64,000 nucleotides of DNA from Flagellimonas amphidinii (GCF_013090115.1 NZ_JABFNN010000027.1:62001-126000); one strand, 5' to 3'. Counted from the stretch's first letter, positions 27,534 to 35,579 are shown. The notes: generated from the letters alone by a model not told the origin. Numbers and translations: made by a program.

Positions 27534-28280
27534 ATGCAACCTAAAGTGACGACCATAGCAATTATAGATGATACAGTGTCCGACATTGAATATTGCAAAG
27601 AACTTTTGGCAAAAAACTTTGGCGATGTGGAAGTTCTGGATTGCTTTACAAATCCGGTTACTGGGCTTAATTATGTCAACCAAAACAGACCCGATGTATT
27701 GATATTGGATATTGAAATGCCAAAATTGAATGGTCTGAATCTCATAAAAAGACTCAAATCTCCAAACACAGAGGTAATCTTCTATACTTCGCATGCCAAT
27801 TTTGCCCTTGACGCCTACCGTACCTTTGCCTTGGGCTTTTTATTAAAGCCCATTAACGAAGCTGAATTTGTGGGTATTGTTACCAAAGCACTCCAAAGAC
27901 TGGGAAATACAAAAAAGGAAAGTACAACACGGGAGAGTTTGGCCATTGAGCTCCAAGCATTGGAAAATAAAAAAGTGGGGATTCCTACTATGGGGTGTAC
28001 TTATTTCCCAAAAATCATGGATATTGTTCGGTTGGAGAGTGTGGACAGTTATGCCAAAATACATTTAGCGGATGGCAACATCCATTTGAGCTCCTATGGC
28101 ATCAAACATTTTGAAAAAACCTTGAGACCTCCGTTGTTTTTTAGGGTGCATAAATCACATTTGGTCAATCTTAAACGAGTGGACAAGCTTTTTCCCGACG
28201 GCACATTGGTCATGGGGACCGGAGATCGAATTCCAGTGGCCAGAAGGAGAAGGGCTGAGCTATTGGAGCTTTTTGAATAG
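27534..28280 (+). CDS. LytTR-family response regulator
   Basis: 248 aa. Receiver domain with Asp12/Asp13, phospho-acceptor Asp59 (LILDIEMP), Thr85 (FYTSH) and Lys105 (LLKP). A LytTR DNA-binding domain spans about 150-246 (DIVRLESVDSYAKIHL, FFRVHKSHLVNLKRV, RIPVARRRRAEL). Such regulators bind pairs of 9-bp direct repeats spaced 12-13 bp. The natural partner is the LytS-type kinase encoded at 30168-33314 within the same element. Candidate sites lie at 28309-28338 and 33569-33598. Confidence 0.92.
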   Translation: MQPKVTTIAIIDDTVSDIEYCKELLAKNFGDVEVLDCFTNPVTGLNYVNQNRPDVLILDIEMPKLNGLNLIKRLKSPNTEVIFYTSHANFALDAYRTFALGFLLKPINEAEFVGIVTKALQRLGNTKKESTTRESLAIELQALENKKVGIPTMGCTYFPKIMDIVRLESVDSYAKIHLADGNIHLSSYGIKHFEKTLRPPLFFRVHKSHLVNLKRVDKLFPDGTLVMGTGDRIPVARRRRAELLELFE

Positions 28281-28308
28281 CCTTAACTTCATTATTCACA
28301 TCTACATA

Positions 28309-28338
28309 ACCGTTAAACAAACAATAACAACCTTTTAG
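28309..28338 (+). promoter_or_regulatory. LytTR-like direct repeat pair upstream of the DUF4347 gene
   Basis: ACCGTTAAA (28309-28317) and ACCTTTTAG (28330-28338), start-to-start 21 bp. This is the 9-12-9 layout used by LytTR regulators (consensus [TA][AC][CA]GTTN[AG][TG]). Each copy has one mismatch. It sits between the LytTR regulator gene and the DUF4347 gene. Confidence 0.45.
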
Positions 28339-28384
28339 GAAATGTATTCTTGTCAAACAAGCTATATGCTTGATTTTTACATAC

Positions 28385-30166
28385 ATGAGTGTAAGGTTAA
28401 GCTCTTTGATTTCATTCCATCCAAGATATAAAGAGGTGCACCTTAAAGAATATGATTCAAGCTTATGCTCATCACACTTTATTCTTTTTACAAGGCATGT
28501 AAAATCCGTTCGGCTAGACCATTTTTTGCTCCTCTTATGTTTTATTTTTCTTTTTATTGGACAAGCATCGGCCGCAAATGAAACTCCTAATGATTGTAAT
28601 AAATCCAAAGTCCACATATTGAATGGGTTTAAATTATTCCAAGAACCACCATTTTCAAACCAAGAGGTCAGGGCAAACAACCTTACGTTCCCTAACGGAT
28701 TTATCGATAGGGATGTTCCAAAGCCACATTTATTGGTTAGTAACTTAAAATCAAAGGAGGAGGATGGTACGTTTCACTTATTTTCCCATGGAAGACCAGG
28801 TGAGTTATTGATCAATGGAAAATGGCTCAACGCTGTTGAATTAGCTCAATGGCTTCAAAAAAACAAATTATTGCAAAAGGTTTCCCATATCAATATTTAT
28901 GGTTGCAATTTTGCCAAAGGTCCGAAAGGTCATAAGGCTATGACATATCTCAAAACAGTTTTAGGGGTTTCCACAGGGGCCTCCGATGACTTGACTGGCA
29001 AAAATGGGGATTGGGTCTTGGAGGCAGGGATACCCTATGGAGCGATAGCCATGGCAGATTATCCGTTTAACCTTCAAGATTCGGACAATGATGGTATTCC
29101 GAACGTTATGGATTTGGATGACGACAACGATGGAATTCCTGATTTACAGGAGTGTCCGGGGAATACGCTTATCGTAGATGTGACAACACCTGTATTATGG
29201 ATTCCTTCATTTTTCTTTGGAGGTACAGGCACATCAACACTAGTAGTGGATCTTTCAGGTACAGGAGTTTCAATAGGTACACAAGTAACAATATCCAATA
29301 TTGTCGCCACTGGAGATTTAAATAGTTCCATTGAACATTTTATATTGGACTTTAACTTTGGTGAATTTAACACGGGTGGTGTACAAACAGGGTTTCAAGG
29401 ATGTAACATCAATAACCTTCGCCCAATAACCAATCCAATTACAACTATGGTCACGGTAATAGATATTGGATCAGGAGTTCCTGGAATACAAATAACCGGC
29501 AGTTTAGCAAACGCAAGCGTAGGTCCGTTTTGCAGCCCTAGATTCTTCGCTGTATTTTACCAATTGGACATAGACATTCCATGTGCGGATTACGATGGGG
29601 ATGGAATCGAAAATTACCTTGACCTGGATTCGGATGGTGATGGTTGCAATGATGTCGTAGAGGCGGGTTTTACCGATGGAGACAATGATGGCGTATTAGG
29701 AAGCCCTCCTATTACAGTTGATGCAAATGGCATGGTTAATAGCGCCTCAGATGGGTACACCACCCCAGTCGATGTTAACAGCAATGGTATATTTGATTTT
29801 TTTGAATTGGGCGTATTGCCTGCTATTACAACACAACCAACGAATACCCGAATAATTGTAGGTGCAAGTGCCACAATGTCAACCCAAGCCATTGGTGCCA
29901 CAAACACCTATCAATGGCAAGTGAGCACAGATGATGGCAATAACTACAGCAACATTTCCGATGGTAGTGAATATACCGGCACCAATACCACAACCTTGAA
30001 CATTGTAACCCCCGATATCAATAAAAATGGTAATCTGTACAGGGCTTTGGTCACGGATAACGCCTATATATGTAATAGTACCATTTCCAATGGAGCGACC
30101 TTGACCATTGGCCCAAGAACGATGATTACCAATCGTGGCATAACCATAAGGGTCAAAAGAAACTAA
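28385..30166 (+). CDS. DUF4347 protein with thrombospondin type-3-like repeats
   Basis: About 593 aa from the ATG at 28385 (a TTG at 28370 is also possible). The export signal ([17 protein letters not shown]) sits unusually far in, near residues 46-63. A DUF4347 domain follows (about 110-220, [39 protein letters not shown]). Next come acidic calcium-type TSP3 repeats ([19 protein letters not shown] and [19 protein letters not shown]) and an Ig-like module ([13 protein letters not shown]). It ends in a short basic tail ([12 protein letters not shown]) rather than a complete T9SS sorting domain. Probably a surface protein. Its stop is 1 nt from the stop of the convergent kinase gene. Confidence 0.7.
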   Translation: MSVRLSSLISFHPRYKEVHLKEYDSSLCSSHFILFTRHVKSVRLDHFLLLLCFIFLFIGQASAANETPNDCNKSKVHILNGFKLFQEPPFSNQEVRANNLTFPNGFIDRDVPKPHLLVSNLKSKEEDGTFHLFSHGRPGELLINGKWLNAVELAQWLQKNKLLQKVSHINIYGCNFAKGPKGHKAMTYLKTVLGVSTGASDDLTGKNGDWVLEAGIPYGAIAMADYPFNLQDSDNDGIPNVMDLDDDNDGIPDLQECPGNTLIVDVTTPVLWIPSFFFGGTGTSTLVVDLSGTGVSIGTQVTISNIVATGDLNSSIEHFILDFNFGEFNTGGVQTGFQGCNINNLRPITNPITTMVTVIDIGSGVPGIQITGSLANASVGPFCSPRFFAVFYQLDIDIPCADYDGDGIENYLDLDSDGDGCNDVVEAGFTDGDNDGVLGSPPITVDANGMVNSASDGYTTPVDVNSNGIFDFFELGVLPAITTQPTNTRIIVGASATMSTQAIGATNTYQWQVSTDDGNNYSNISDGSEYTGTNTTTLNIVTPDINKNGNLYRALVTDNAYICNSTISNGATLTIGPRTMITNRGITIRVKRN

Positions 30167-30167
30167 A

Positions 30168-33100
30168 TCAGAGGATGTAAGGAATCTTTATTGTAACCCG
30201 TGTCCCATTGCCCTGCTCTTCGGCCAAATCTTTAAAACTGATCTCGTACTTCCCATTTTTGTTTATTTGGTTCATCAGATTTAACCGTTCTTTTAAGATT
30301 TGCGAAGCATACGATTGATGCTGTGTTTTCTTTTTTCCATTTTTTGATGCTTCGATACCCAATCCGTTGTCTTCAATAGTAATGATCAATTGTTCAGTGA
30401 CCGATGACTTTTCAATGTTCAAAACAATCACTTTGCTTGCTTGATCCTTGTCAAAACCGTGTACTATCGAATTTTCAATTATCGGCTGCAACAGCATTGG
30501 TGGGATAACCATCTTATCCACATCAATATGCGACCCATATTCTACGGTCAGCACAACGTCCGAATTATTATCAATGTTACTAAGGTCCACGTAACTTTTT
30601 ATAAAATCAATTTCCTTGGAAAGTTTGATGCGTTCGTTTCTGGTAACATCTAACGTAAGCCTGGACAATTTGGAAAAAAGGGTCACATAATGATCTAAAC
30701 CCTTAATTTTTCCGCTTCTTAACCTATTCCGAATTTCGTTCAGTGCATTGAATATAAAATGCGGGTTCATTTGGGAAATCAGCGTTTTCCGTTCCAGCTC
30801 CACCAAAGTCAGGTTCAACGCATACCTTTTTCTTGTTTTGGCGGCATTTTTCAATCCCCAAAAAACCAATAGTCCTAATATAAAGAACACGCCCAGTATT
30901 TGCAACCAAAGTATTTTATAGAAGACCTCGGGCACATGGATGTCATATGACAGCCCATTTGCGGATTCGATTCCCGTGGCGTTGAACCCCTTGATCTTTA
31001 ACCGATAATCCCCTGGGGGAATGGACAACAGCTTCAATGTTGTTTGGTTGCCCATATCCACCCAATCATCGGTAAAGCCTTCCAGTTTGTAAAAGTACCG
31101 GTTATTGTCCGTGTTGAAATTATCGTTGATACTATAGGATATGGAAAATGAATTTTTAAAATGCGGCAAATTGAAACTAAGATCGCCATCATTGAAAGCA
31201 TTGATCGTCATTTCTTTATCCGTTGAGCTGTCAAAGTATTCAAATTGGGTAGGGAATATTTTGATTTTCCTGGATTGGTGTGTGACATTGATACTGTCAA
31301 ATGCAACAATTCCGTTAATACCCCCAAAGAACATGCGATCTTCAGAGGTCTTGAAATATGAGTTTTGGTTGAAATCGTTAAAAGTCAAGCCATCTTCAAC
31401 AAAAAAAGAAGCGATCTTTTCGGACTTGGGGTCATATCTAAAAAGACCATAATAGGTACTGAACCACATGGTGCCATCGGCATCTTGTAAAATACCGATA
31501 ACATTCGAATCCGAAAGCCCGTCTTTCTTATCGATGATCTTGATTTCCTCCAAATCCTTGTCCACATGGATCACACCTACATCCGTGCCCATCCAAAGAT
31601 TTTTAGCCTGATCCTCAAAAACCACATAAACTTTATCAGTTGGGATTTTTAAATCACTTCCCGCATTTTTGTTCAAAGCCTTAAAGGAATTCGAACGCAG
31701 ATCTTTTATGAACAGTCCATTCCTATCCGTAGCTACATAAAGTCGCTCCCGTGTTTTGAGCAAATCCCGGACGTACACTTCACTATTGTTTTCAACGGGC
31801 AATATGGGCAGTTCTTTGAACGCTTTTTGCTCAATGTCAAATTCTTGCAGACCAAAATTGCTTGCTATCAATAAGGAAGAGCCCGAATATCGCACTACAT
31901 CGTAGTATTGCAAATGCGTTAATCTCCAATGATCGTCAAATTGGTACTGCCCCAAAATCTTGTCATCAAGAAAGTTTATCTCGGATATTTTTTTATTCTC
32001 TCCTGCGCACCATGCTGTTGAATCACTGATTTTCACAAAAGATCTTAGATAATCAAGCGAGGGAAAGACTTTTTCGGTCAAATAGGTTTGCTCACCAAAG
32101 TCATTGGTAGCGGGACTAAGTTTGAAAGTTCCAGAATAACTTGCCGCCAAGATTTCCTTGTTGGGCAGTTCCAAAAAACCCCGTGCACTTATCTTCCGTT
32201 CCGTGTGGTCATTAAGGATTTTGTGAAATGTATGGTTATTGAACTTTATTTTACTGACCCGATCATAGTTGCATACATAAACTACATCATATTTGTCGAC
32301 CACTACATCGTCTATTTGGTATGGAAATGCTATTTCATGTGCTTTTACCATATGGATTTTCCCGTTCATTTTCTGTAACTTATAGAACTGCAGCTTTTTT
32401 CCGGATTGATCGATTGCAATCAAGTCCGCATGGTTTTTTAAGTAAGGCGTATCGCTTTTGTAGACAGGTATCATTTCCCGGAAGGGCAGGTTGGTCACCT
32501 GAATGTCCAGATCTTCTATAAAATGGGTCTCAAAAACGGCTCCCCCAAAGCTATAGGTGGTATTTTGGGATTGCGGAAAAAGTTTGCCATTCTCCGTAAT
32601 CAATAGGCCATCCCCTCCGTTAAAAGACCATTCTGGATAGAGGTAGTTACTGGAGGTGTAATTTAAGGATGGTGTATGATCTGCTTTCAACGTGCTCTTC
32701 CCGTCCTCAAGGAGATATAATTTGCGCCCTAATCGATATAGGATTTTGTTGCAGTCAATTATTCTTTCAACAAACGAAAAATTCCTTTGGAAATAATCCG
32801 TATTTATCTCCCTATTAATTTTTGGGGTATCATACTTCGTGACCTTTAAAGAAGAATCGATCTTCAGAATAACATCATTATAGGTCCCCGCCCAAATGTT
32901 TCCGTCACAATCTTCGATTAGAGAACCCAAAGAAACATTCTCGTTTTCCAGGATTTTTCTAAAACGGACTTTGTCAAAACTATCATCCAAGCTATCGGAA
33001 ATAAAAACACCAATGCCCGCAACTATCCATATTCGTTGTTTGCTGTCTATAAATATGACATCCAAATACGTTGGCAATATTTCCTCATCCTTGTCCAAAA

Positions 33101-33314
33101 AGGTGGAAAGTATGGAATTGGTCTCAAAGTCCTTTACAATACCGTTATAAGTGGAATACCAAAGTACTTCATCGTCATCAATATATATTTTGTTCCTGAT
33201 CTTATGGGTCTCGTCATTTTGGTTTATTGGGATATCACGCATTTGATATTCCTGGGCATGTAAAAAACCAAATGTCAGAAAGAAAATCAATAGGGCTAAA
33301 TATCTTATCGACAT
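30168..33314 (-). CDS. Propeller-type sensor histidine kinase (LytS-like His_kinase)
   Basis: About 1048 aa from the ATG at 33314 (MSIRYLALLIFFLTFGFLHAQ is the signal peptide); the frame extends to 33350. A periplasmic region of repeated propeller blades covers about 25-670 (VYVVFEDQAKNLWMGTDVGV, DADGTMWFSTYYGLFRYD). A Y_Y_Y-like domain follows (about 675-755, FYKLEGFTDDWVDMG, PPGDYRLKIKG), then one membrane helix (about 762-785). The cytoplasmic His_kinase domain has QMNPHFIFNALNEIR and an ATPase box IEDNGLGI. This is a one-protein sensor paired with the LytTR regulator 2 kb away. Ligand unknown; related propeller sensors often respond to carbohydrates. Confidence 0.9.
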   Translation of the reverse strand: MSIRYLALLIFFLTFGFLHAQEYQMRDIPINQNDETHKIRNKIYIDDDEVLWYSTYNGIVKDFETNSILSTFLDKDEEILPTYLDVIFIDSKQRIWIVAGIGVFISDSLDDSFDKVRFRKILENENVSLGSLIEDCDGNIWAGTYNDVILKIDSSLKVTKYDTPKINREINTDYFQRNFSFVERIIDCNKILYRLGRKLYLLEDGKSTLKADHTPSLNYTSSNYLYPEWSFNGGDGLLITENGKLFPQSQNTTYSFGGAVFETHFIEDLDIQVTNLPFREMIPVYKSDTPYLKNHADLIAIDQSGKKLQFYKLQKMNGKIHMVKAHEIAFPYQIDDVVVDKYDVVYVCNYDRVSKIKFNNHTFHKILNDHTERKISARGFLELPNKEILAASYSGTFKLSPATNDFGEQTYLTEKVFPSLDYLRSFVKISDSTAWCAGENKKISEINFLDDKILGQYQFDDHWRLTHLQYYDVVRYSGSSLLIASNFGLQEFDIEQKAFKELPILPVENNSEVYVRDLLKTRERLYVATDRNGLFIKDLRSNSFKALNKNAGSDLKIPTDKVYVVFEDQAKNLWMGTDVGVIHVDKDLEEIKIIDKKDGLSDSNVIGILQDADGTMWFSTYYGLFRYDPKSEKIASFFVEDGLTFNDFNQNSYFKTSEDRMFFGGINGIVAFDSINVTHQSRKIKIFPTQFEYFDSSTDKEMTINAFNDGDLSFNLPHFKNSFSISYSINDNFNTDNNRYFYKLEGFTDDWVDMGNQTTLKLLSIPPGDYRLKIKGFNATGIESANGLSYDIHVPEVFYKILWLQILGVFFILGLLVFWGLKNAAKTRKRYALNLTLVELERKTLISQMNPHFIFNALNEIRNRLRSGKIKGLDHYVTLFSKLSRLTLDVTRNERIKLSKEIDFIKSYVDLSNIDNNSDVVLTVEYGSHIDVDKMVIPPMLLQPIIENSIVHGFDKDQASKVIVLNIEKSSVTEQLIITIEDNGLGIEASKNGKKKTQHQSYASQILKERLNLMNQINKNGKYEISFKDLAEEQGNGTRVTIKIPYIL

Positions 33315-33350
33315 ATCGAGGTTGTTTAAGTGATCGGTCATGTGGTTCAA

Positions 33351-33680
33351 AGGTTTCGGTTGAAAAATAATTCCATGCCAGTAACTGGACCCTCCCTTTC
33401 AAGAGCAACATTTTAATAATATACGGCCGATTTGGCCTTTTGGGATTAGACGCAAGTATTTCAAAATCAATACATCCTTTATTTCGGTTGATCATATCAA
33501 ACAAAGCATGGAACCAGGGGCAATCCAGACTTTGTTTGTACGGACAAACAAATTTATGCGACAGACTAGCCGTTTAAAGCATCAGAAAAGCCGTTTAGAA
33601 TAAATCATATTCATACAAATAAGAAAAAGAATAGTATTGTATAGGAAAATATATCGTATAATCTATATTAATATTATATC
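33351..33680. promoter_or_regulatory. Kinase upstream region with inverted repeat and LytTR-like sites
   Basis: A 330-bp divergent spacer. It holds an inverted repeat TTTGTTTGT-ACGG-ACAAACAAA (33531-33552) and, 17 bp later, the direct pair at 33569-33598. No -7 box of standard form is evident on either strand. Confidence 0.4.
33569..33598 (+). promoter_or_regulatory. LytTR-like direct repeat pair between kinase and small ORF
   Basis: GCCGTTTAA (33569-33577) and GCCGTTTAG (33590-33598), eight of nine bases identical and 21 bp start to start: the 9-12-9 LytTR layout. It could control the small gene at 33681, the kinase gene, or both. Confidence 0.5.
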
Positions 33681-33938
33681 ATGTTAATCTGTGAAACAAA
33701 TAAAACCAACTACATACTCTGCTTGAATGAAGAAGCCAAAAAGCTGTTCATGGAATCAAAACAAAAACTTATTGAGTCCAAATGCCATGATTTTATGGTC
33801 TATAAAATTCTAAATGGATATACTGGAAATCATTCGGATTACAACAACTGGCAAGAAAAAATGGAAATCGATGCAGATACTTTTTTTGAACTTCATTTGA
33901 ATCTTTGCGGTAAAATTGGAAGAATTGTAAGAGGATGA
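33681..33938 (+). CDS. Small unknown protein
   Basis: 85 aa, charged and without signal peptide or membrane segment: probably cytosolic. Not recognised. Four cysteines (Cys4, 14, 36, 76) are spread out with no CxxC motif. Helical character in the first half (LCLNEEAKKLFMESKQKLIE). It stands alone near the right end of the element behind LytTR-like repeats, 83 bp from the second. Coding status rests on sensible amino-acid composition and the promoter-proximal repeats. Confidence 0.45.
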   Translation: MLICETNKTNYILCLNEEAKKLFMESKQKLIESKCHDFMVYKILNGYTGNHSDYNNWQEKMEIDADTFFELHLNLCGKIGRIVRG

Positions 33939-34176
33939 ATTTGTAAAGTTTGAACAATCCTCTGTCTAAAGGACACAGCGATATTGATAGTTATGATGGT
34001 TTCCAAGCTTCCCTTACAATCTGTTATTGAAATGTTGGCGGTTTTCACTTCTACCTAGATTTAACTATCCTGCCATTTTGATTTTTGATCAGATTCTCTC
34101 ATTAGAAGGATATCTAAATCCCAAAACAGTCCAGATAAGTGTAAATAAAATGATTGAAAAAGAAAATAGCACATTG

Positions 34177-34198
34177 TTGTACCTATGTTGTACCCAAG
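34177..34198 (+). repeat. Second arm-type-like tandem repeat, 2 x 11 bp
   Basis: TTGTACCTATG (34177-34187) directly followed by TTGTACCCAAG (34188-34198). Same unit length and head-to-tail layout as the arm-type repeats of the tRNA-Ala element but different sequence, and placed 53 bp from a tRNA 3' fragment. Confidence 0.5.
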
Positions 34199-34213
34199 TC
34201 AATTTTGGACAAT

Positions 34214-34241
34214 AAAAAAGGGCTTCAATCTCTTGAAACCC
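34214..34241 (-). terminator. Terminator attached to the tRNA-Met relic
   Basis: On the minus strand GGGTTTCAA (34241-34233), loop GAGA, TTGAAGCCC (34228-34220), then six T. It begins 10 nt after the 3' end of the tRNA fragment, as a genuine tRNA terminator would. Confidence 0.7.
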
Positions 34242-34251
34242 ATGCATTTGC

Positions 34252-34295
34252 TAGTAGCGGGGACTGGACTCGAACCAGCGACATTCGGGTTATGA
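34252..34295 (-). pseudogene. tRNA-Met (initiator-like) 3' half, attachment-site relic
   Basis: 44 nt on the minus strand starting in the anticodon loop (TCATAA, anticodon CAT). Then stem strand CCCGA, variable loop, T-arm GCTGG-TTCGAGT-CCAGT, acceptor strand CCCCGCT, A73 and CTA in place of CCA. The spacing fits tRNA positions 33-76 exactly. The 5' half is absent: sequence upstream of the anticodon loop is unrelated. The CCCG anticodon stem and CCCCGCT acceptor favour initiator tRNA. Confidence 0.75.
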
Positions 34296-34528
34296 CAGAT
34301 ACAGTCAAATTAATTTCCAAATAAGCAAGATTTCTAGGTTTCTCTATAACCATATCTCTTATTCCAGTAATTTAATTAGAGAATACCGCAAAAGTCTCCT
34401 AGTCACTTACATTGAAGGGAAGTTAATTACCTTGCAAGAGCAGCGTTATTGATGACATGGAACAATTGAATTCCTTATATGAAGCTGAAAAACGTCAATT
34501 TATATCAAATATAATCTATTCTGCATTT
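34296..34528. other. Right-end non-coding DNA between tRNA-Met relic and arm-type repeats
   Basis: 233 bp, AT-rich, no gene or clear repeat seen apart from a 10-base match to the attachment core (34379-34388) that is probably chance. Confidence 0.4.
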
Positions 34529-34550
34529 TGCGTGCAAATTGCGTGCAAAT
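34529..34550 (+). repeat. Right arm-type tandem repeat, 2 x 11 bp
   Basis: Two perfect head-to-tail copies of TGCGTGCAAAT (34529-34539 and 34540-34550), matching the pair at 14426-14447 with one base change. It ends 46 bp inside the right attachment repeat. Confidence 0.7.
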
Positions 34551-34596
34551 GAAAAAGCTCCAAAAGCCATATAGCCCTTGAAGCCTTGATGTTTAC

Positions 34597-34641
34597 TGGT
34601 GGAGAATACCGGATTCGAACCGGTGGCCTCTTGCCTGCCAG
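34597..34641 (-). repeat. Right attachment repeat (within intact tRNA-Ala)
   Basis: 45 bp identical to 14275-14319; it forms the 3' part of the intact tRNA-Ala, from anticodon loop to CCA. Confidence 0.95.
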
Positions 34642-34673
34642 GCAAGCGCTCTAGCCAACTGAGCTAATCCCCC
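34597..34673 (-). tRNA. tRNA-Ala(GGC)
   Basis: 77 nt including encoded CCA. Acceptor GGGGGAT pairs with ATTCTCC, discriminator A. D-arm AGCTCAGTTGGCTAGAGC, anticodon stem-loop CTTGC-CTGGCAG-GCAAG (anticodon GGC), T-arm with GGTTCGAATCC. It is the integration target of the neighbouring element, which restored the full gene on its right side. Confidence 0.95.
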
Positions 34674-34682
34674 AAGAGAGCG

Positions 34683-34714
34683 CAAAGGAAATACTTTTTG
34701 GTAAGGTTTCAAAA
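34683..34714 (-). promoter_or_regulatory. Promoter of tRNA-Ala
   Basis: On the minus strand TTTTG (34714-34710), 19 bp, then TTCCTTTG (34690-34683), one mismatch from TAnnTTTG, ending 9 nt before the tRNA. The spacing is ideal for a Bacteroidota -33/-7 promoter. Confidence 0.5.
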
Positions 34715-34728
34715 TTTGTCTGCCCTGC

Positions 34729-35526
34729 TCAGTCCTTTTTAACGCTAAGCACAAGCACGGGAATGGGAACAAAAAATTCAGATTTTGGAATGATATTTTT
34801 CTCCCACAACTTTTTAAAGAATCCGCGCTTCCTTCGGAATACGCACAACAAGTCCGGTTTTTGGTTCTGAAAATGTTCCAACACGCCAAGATAGGTGGTC
34901 ACATTTTCAGAAATGGTCAATTGCTTACTGATGTCCATCAAGGCCGTGTTCACCTGTAGATCCTCTTCAGAATAACCAGGTCTTTTGACCAATAAAAGAC
35001 TAATACTACCTCTAAATTTATCTTTTATGGCAACTAAGGGATTCAATACCCTTGATCTTTTCAAAATACCAGAACCAAAGGCGGTCAATATCTTTTTAAT
35101 GGGTTTAAATTCAGTACCCTTTGGGATAATCAAGGCAGGAATATTGGTTCTTTTAATGATTCTACCTGAGGTGCTTCCCAAATACAATTCCTCTTTAATA
35201 TCATTGCTTCGTGGAGCCATGATGATGAGGTCAACACCCAATTCCTTGTTGATTTCATTGAGTCCATCAATAAGATCACCATTATAGGTGGCTATTTTTA
35301 TGTCAACGTTTTTGGTGTCAACTTGGTCAATTACCCCTAACAAATGCTCTTTGCTGCTTTGGGCCACTTTTTCCTCCACATTGGCGAGACTACCAGCGGT
35401 GGAAGTAACCGAAAAAACATCCATTACAAAAACTTTGGCCCCAAAATTTGCCGCAAAATCTATGGCGTATTGCAGGGTATCACCTGCATTGGGGGAGGTT
35501 CCTATAGGTACAAGTATATTATTCAT
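34729..35526 (-). CDS. Universal stress protein, UspA family
   Basis: 265 aa. The first half is a complete Usp fold: NILVPIGTSPNAGDTLQYAI, LIIMAPRSND, and the nucleotide-loop-like LGSTSGRIIKRTNIPALIIP. The second half (about 160-265) looks like a degenerate second Usp domain ending IPVLVLSVKKD. Tandem Usp proteins are common in Flavobacteriaceae and act in stress or energy starvation. It lies just upstream of tRNA-Ala on the same strand, but the tRNA has its own promoter-like sequence. Confidence 0.85.
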   Translation of the reverse strand: MNNILVPIGTSPNAGDTLQYAIDFAANFGAKVFVMDVFSVTSTAGSLANVEEKVAQSSKEHLLGVIDQVDTKNVDIKIATYNGDLIDGLNEINKELGVDLIIMAPRSNDIKEELYLGSTSGRIIKRTNIPALIIPKGTEFKPIKKILTAFGSGILKRSRVLNPLVAIKDKFRGSISLLLVKRPGYSEEDLQVNTALMDISKQLTISENVTTYLGVLEHFQNQKPDLLCVFRRKRGFFKKLWEKNIIPKSEFFVPIPVLVLSVKKD

Positions 35527-35579
35527 TGTTTGGTGGGTATGATTATCGCTTAAATTTACAACTTAATTGAAATGAATCC

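Larger units (their letters stand above)
33939..34251. other. Right-end non-coding region up to the tRNA-Met relic
   Basis: 313 bp with no convincing gene. It contains the 2 x 11-bp TTGTACC repeat (34177-34198) and the relic terminator (34214-34241), described separately. Short open frames here cross these sites and look incidental. Confidence 0.4.
14275..34641. mobile_element. Integrative element in tRNA-Ala(GGC), about 20.3 kb
   Basis: Bounded by perfect 45-bp direct repeats (14275-14319 and 34597-34641) that are the 3' half of tRNA-Ala, from the anticodon loop to CCA. A tyrosine recombinase gene starts 148 bp inside the left end and paired 11-bp repeats lie inside both ends. The tRNA terminator is displaced beyond the left repeat. 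Cargo: T9SS-secreted surface proteins, PorP/SprF- and OmpA-type envelope proteins, a LytTR regulator, a sensor kinase and small unknowns. No relaxase, coupling protein or conjugation genes are visible, so it is either mobilised by other means or a decayed island. A 1.15-kb non-coding stretch behind the integrase may be deletion scar. Confidence 0.88.

Noticed and set aside
34027-34215. 62-aa plus-strand frame near the right end
   Set aside because: Runs across the 11-bp repeats and into the relic terminator; no coding signal.
34379-34388. 10-base match (gagaataccg) to the attachment core
   Set aside because: Too short to be a third attachment site in AT-rich DNA; the surrounding bases do not match.
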